The notes under the pieces are model-generated. The model was not told where the DNA came from. It ran no database searches and saw only the letters and a list, made by a program, of their open reading frames with translations. A stretch of DNA of 15,322 bases from the NCBI GenBank assembly GCA_014729495.1, contig WJJV01000110.1, positions 1 to 15,322 on the forward strand. The letters are read 5' to 3'. Source of the DNA: Candidatus Woesearchaeota archaeon. GTDB lineage: Archaea > Nanobdellota > Nanobdellia > Woesearchaeales > UBA12501. How positions within the stretch are numbered: position 1 is the stretch's first letter; each line of letters begins with the position of its first letter. This document shows, piece by piece, positions 13,224-15,322 of this stretch. The translations under genes were made by a program, and so were the position numbers.

Positions 13224-13464
13224 TTGTTTTTTGTACCTCCTGGCTTGATTCTTCTGCTGCGTTTTCCAACTCTTTCTCTCTCAACAGTGTCATTATCATT
13301 GCGATGCTTTTCTTTGTGTTTCTTATAAGGCCTGGACTCTTGGGCACAGTTCCTGTAGCTACCTGCGCATTAAGCTTTATCAGCTCTTTCCTGAGATCCT
13401 CAAGCCTTTTGCTGAGCTCTTTCTCATTCAGGCTTCTCAGTTCCTTTATCTTCTTCACTGACAT
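13216..13464 (-). CDS. rpmC: Large ribosomal subunit protein L29 (uL29)
   Basis: An 82-residue uL29, the two-helix protein beside the exit tunnel that helps form the docking site for SRP and nascent-chain factors. The conserved start is SVKKIKELRSLNEKELSKRL, followed by LRKELIKLNAQVATGTVPKSPGLIRNTKKSIAMI. A longer in-frame start at 13509 would add 15 unrelated residues; the ATG at 13464 is chosen because GGAG at 13471-13474 is 6 nt upstream and the family similarity begins there. Its first 41 bp overlap the tail-coding end of the S3 gene in another frame. The last dozen residues are acidic. Confidence 0.95.
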   Translation of the reverse strand: MSVKKIKELRSLNEKELSKRLEDLRKELIKLNAQVATGTVPKSPGLIRNTKKSIAMIMTLLREKELENAAEESSQEVQKTNE

Positions 13465-14233
13465 CTTGTTCTCCGCTTGATGTTTCTTCTGCCTTTTTTT
13501 CAGGCACATCTTGTGGTTTATCCTTATCTTCTGCTGATTTTGCAGTCTTTGCGCTCTTCTTTGGCTTGGCCTTCTTGTCTTTCTTCTTCTCTTCAGTACC
13601 TTCCGGCTTCCCCTTCATCTCCTCTTCTATTGTCTCCATATCCTTGATCTTCATGTCATCAGGAAGCTTGGTAGTGGGCGGCATTATGCTCACTTTCACA
13701 CCGATTACGCCTGACTTGAGTTTTGCTGTTGAGTATGCTTTGTTGACTCCGCTGAGAGCTATGTCTCCGCACTTCTTGAGGTAGCCCTGGTAGAATCTCC
13801 AGGACTTGGATCTTGTACTCGGAACCTTTCCTGAGATTATTATTTCAATGCCAAGAGCGCCTGAGTTCATGGCATCCAGCATAACCTTGTGGGCTATTCC
13901 CTTGAATCTGGCTGCTCCATACCTTTCCATTGATGCTGCTATCCTCTCAGACACTATCTGTGCATCAAGATTTATATCCTCAACTTCGCTTATCTCTATC
14001 TGGGGGTTCTCAAGCTTGAATTTCTTCTTGAGATCCTGTGTAAGCTTCTTTATGTTCTGGCCTTTCCTTCCGACAATCAGTCCAGGCCTTGATGCGAATA
14101 TGATTATCTTTTCTCCCAATGGAGTCCTCTGGAGTTTTGTGTGTGAATGTCCGCTGTTCCTGAGGTTGTTTGTTATATACTCCTCTATCTGCAGCTCTTT
14201 TATCTTTTCCTCGACTATCTTTCTCTCAATCAT
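13424..14233 (-). CDS. rpsC: Small ribosomal subunit protein S3 (uS3) with charged C-terminal tail
   Basis: A 269-residue uS3 at the mRNA entry side of the small subunit. The N-terminal KH type II domain has its GLIVGRKGQNIKKL loop at 51-64, and the C-terminal S3 domain contains GALGIEIIISGKVPSTRSKSW (125-145), the YQGYLKKCGD segment and GVIGVKVSIMPPTT. After about residue 208 the protein becomes a lysine/glutamate/alanine-rich tail of roughly 60 residues, longer than the core requires. The start overlaps the L22 stop by 4 bp (ATGA). The 3' end overlaps the L29 gene. Confidence 0.97.
   Translation of the reverse strand: MIERKIVEEKIKELQIEEYITNNLRNSGHSHTKLQRTPLGEKIIIFASRPGLIVGRKGQNIKKLTQDLKKKFKLENPQIEISEVEDINLDAQIVSERIAASMERYGAARFKGIAHKVMLDAMNSGALGIEIIISGKVPSTRSKSWRFYQGYLKKCGDIALSGVNKAYSTAKLKSGVIGVKVSIMPPTTKLPDDMKIKDMETIEEEMKGKPEGTEEKKKDKKAKPKKSAKTAKSAEDKDKPQDVPEKKAEETSSGEQDVSEEDKGTEKPE
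13471..13474 (-). promoter_or_regulatory. Shine-Dalgarno sequence of L29 inside the S3 coding region
   Basis: GGAG with 6-nt spacing to the ATG at 13464. It lies within the sequence encoding the charged S3 tail, so that tail region also carries the initiation signal of the next gene. Confidence 0.6.
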
Positions 14234-14943
14234 TTCTTCTCTCCTCCCTTTGATTCAGGTTTGGATGTCTTTGGTTCTGTCTTTTCTTTGCTTTTATCTT
14301 CTTTTTCTGATGATCTGCTTTGAGCATCCTTCTTATCCCCATCCTTTTTCTGATTCTCTTCTTTTGCAGGCTTTTGGGTGACTTCTTCTTTCTTATCTTC
14401 TGCAGCTTTCTCTTGAGCTTTCTCCTTTTCAGGATTCTTTTTCTGTTTGTCAGCTTTTGTTTCCTTATCCTGCACTGTACTGCCTTTCCTGGCCTTTGAA
14501 TCCTCTACTTCTCCAAGCACTACTTCTATATGGGTTCTCTTGGCCTGTCTTCCCCTATGCCTGCCGAACCTCATAGGTCCTGATGCTTTCTTTGCTGCAA
14601 CATGTATTATGCTGAGCTTTGAGGTATTAAGGCCTTTCTGCTGTCCATTAACCTCTGCTGAATTCAGTATTGTGAGTATGTTTCCGGATGTCTTTATAGG
14701 GTATCTTCCGCTTGTCAGGTTTCCTTTCCTGTGCCCAAGCCCGTTGGTGAATCTCCTGAATTCTATGGGCTGCTTCTTCTTGATGACATTCTCCAGCATA
14801 GCTTTGGCCTTGAGCAGGTTCTTCTTCCTGATGCTGTTGCATACCTCTATAGCCTGCTTTGTTGATATTGGGAGATCCCTTCCAACTGCCCTGGCCATAC
14901 TTTCGCTGTTGTATGCCGGGAATGAGTATTTGTAGTCAGCCAT
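14230..14943 (-). CDS. rplV: Large ribosomal subunit protein L22 (uL22) with long charged C-terminal tail
   Basis: A 237-residue uL22; the usual archaeal length is about 150. The globular domain includes the archaeal start YKYSFPAYNSESMARAVGRD (4-23), IEVCNSIRKKNLLKAKAML and HRKGNLTSGRYPIK, and the extended hairpin that lines the exit tunnel ends around RFGRHRGRQAKRTHIEVVLGE (125-145). From about 149 to the end, some 89 residues are almost wholly K, E, D, Q, S and A. The core is intact, so this looks like an added tail. The start lies 10 bp after the S19 stop, with GAGGT about 12 nt upstream. Confidence 0.96.
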   Translation of the reverse strand: MADYKYSFPAYNSESMARAVGRDLPISTKQAIEVCNSIRKKNLLKAKAMLENVIKKKQPIEFRRFTNGLGHRKGNLTSGRYPIKTSGNILTILNSAEVNGQQKGLNTSKLSIIHVAAKKASGPMRFGRHRGRQAKRTHIEVVLGEVEDSKARKGSTVQDKETKADKQKKNPEKEKAQEKAAEDKKEEVTQKPAKEENQKKDGDKKDAQSRSSEKEDKSKEKTEPKTSKPESKGGEKK

Positions 14944-14953
14944 CTTTGTATGC

Positions 14954-15322
14954 TTACCTCACTGATATTGCTGCGCTTGATCTTGTAGCTCCTACTCCTG
15001 GGGCACTGTGCGCTATCCTCCTTCTGGTCAATGAAAACTCCCCCAGCCTGTGGCCTATCATATCTGGCTGTATCATTATAGGAACAAATTCCTTTCCATT
15101 ATGAACCTTTATTGTCTTATCCACCATCTCTGGAATCACTATCATCTCCCTGCAGTGAGTCTCTATGTTTGGCTTGTTTTTCCTTATTTTTGCAAGGAGC
15201 GTCTTCTGGCTTTCTGTGAATCCTTTTTTGAGGGCTTTTCTCATTGATGAGGGCAGCAGCTGCAGGAACTCATTGAAGCTAAGCGACTTCAGTTCCTCTA
15301 ATGACTTTCCTCTGAATATGAA
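14954..15322 (-). CDS. rpsS: Small ribosomal subunit protein S19 (uS19), 5' end cut off by window edge
   Basis: An archaeal uS19 whose reading frame runs on to the right edge. My translation of the edge gives 26 residues before the first internal methionine, starting FIFRGKSLEELKSLSFNEF, which is the conserved archaeal uS19 N-terminus, so only a few residues are missing. Downstream the family motifs are present: MIVIPEMVDKTIKVHNGKEF, VPIMIQPDMIGHRLGEFSLTR and the basic C-terminal end. It sits in the small-subunit head near the A site. In the standard order L2 would lie immediately outside the window. Confidence 0.97.
   Translation of the reverse strand, partial: FIFRGKSLEELKSLSFNEFLQLLPSSMRKALKKGFTESQKTLLAKIRKNKPNIETHCREMIVIPEMVDKTIKVHNGKEFVPIMIQPDMIGHRLGEFSLTRRRIAHSAPGVGATRSSAAISVR

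Noticed and set aside
13465..13509. Upstream ATG extension of L29 from 13509
   Set aside because: Family similarity and the SD at 13471-13474 both support the ATG at 13464.
1..15322. CRISPR arrays, tRNA or rRNA genes, insertion sequences, attachment sites
   Set aside because: I saw no direct-repeat arrays, no tRNA-like arms or rRNA sequence, no transposase genes and no terminal inverted repeats on either strand by eye.

Overview
This window is a chromosomal segment of an archaeon dominated by its main ribosomal-protein cluster. The archaeal signs are direct: the S10/spc-type gene order, proteins that bacteria lack (S4e, L19e, L32e, aIF1, RNase P component 1), a 70-residue HMf-like histone, the Holliday junction resolvase Hjc, an EMC3/DUF106 insertase next to SecY, and TATA-box promoters. 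Compact packing, an N-terminally extended S14, a very short histone C-terminus and a SecY gene followed at once by DUF106 suggest a DPANN lineage (Woesearchaeota/Pacearchaeota-like). That placement is inference and has not been tested by phylogeny.

Layout. Positions 1-681 (minus) hold the N-terminal part of a circularly permuted GTPase that runs off the left edge. It diverges from a plus-strand HD-domain dNTP triphosphohydrolase-like gene (756-1793) across a 74-bp spacer with back-to-back TATA boxes. A minus-strand histone (1812-2024) and a plus-strand hjc (2221-2622) diverge from a 196-bp AT-rich spacer. A membrane-anchored eight-cysteine protein of unknown function (2688-3167, minus) follows. 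From 3256 to the right edge lies one uninterrupted minus-strand array, read from right to left: S19 (5' end cut off), L22, S3, L29, aIF1, Rnp1, S17, L14, L24, S4e, L5, S14, S8, L6, L32e, L19e, L18, S5, L30, L15, SecY, EMC3-like insertase. Genes within it are 0-10 bp apart or overlap by up to about 41 bp, and many have Shine-Dalgarno sequences inside the preceding gene. There is no gene-free stretch longer than 300 bases.

How it works together. The array makes parts of both ribosomal subunits, a start-codon selection factor (aIF1), a tRNA 5'-maturation subunit (Rnp1) and the membrane machinery that receives nascent membrane proteins (SecY and the Oxa1-superfamily EMC3-like protein). The left flank holds genome-maintenance and nucleotide genes (histone, Hjc, HD triphosphohydrolase) and a probable ribosome-assembly GTPase. 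The standalone left-flank genes mostly look leaderless (TATA box about 24-28 nt before the start codon), whereas the array genes use SD-led or coupled starts.

I found no clear new multi-gene system: most of the window is conserved housekeeping. The features most worth a second look are the charged low-complexity tails on several ribosomal proteins, a roughly 130-residue predicted extracytoplasmic insertion in the EMC3-like insertase, the loss of the usual genes downstream of secY, and the unrecognised eight-cysteine anchored protein.
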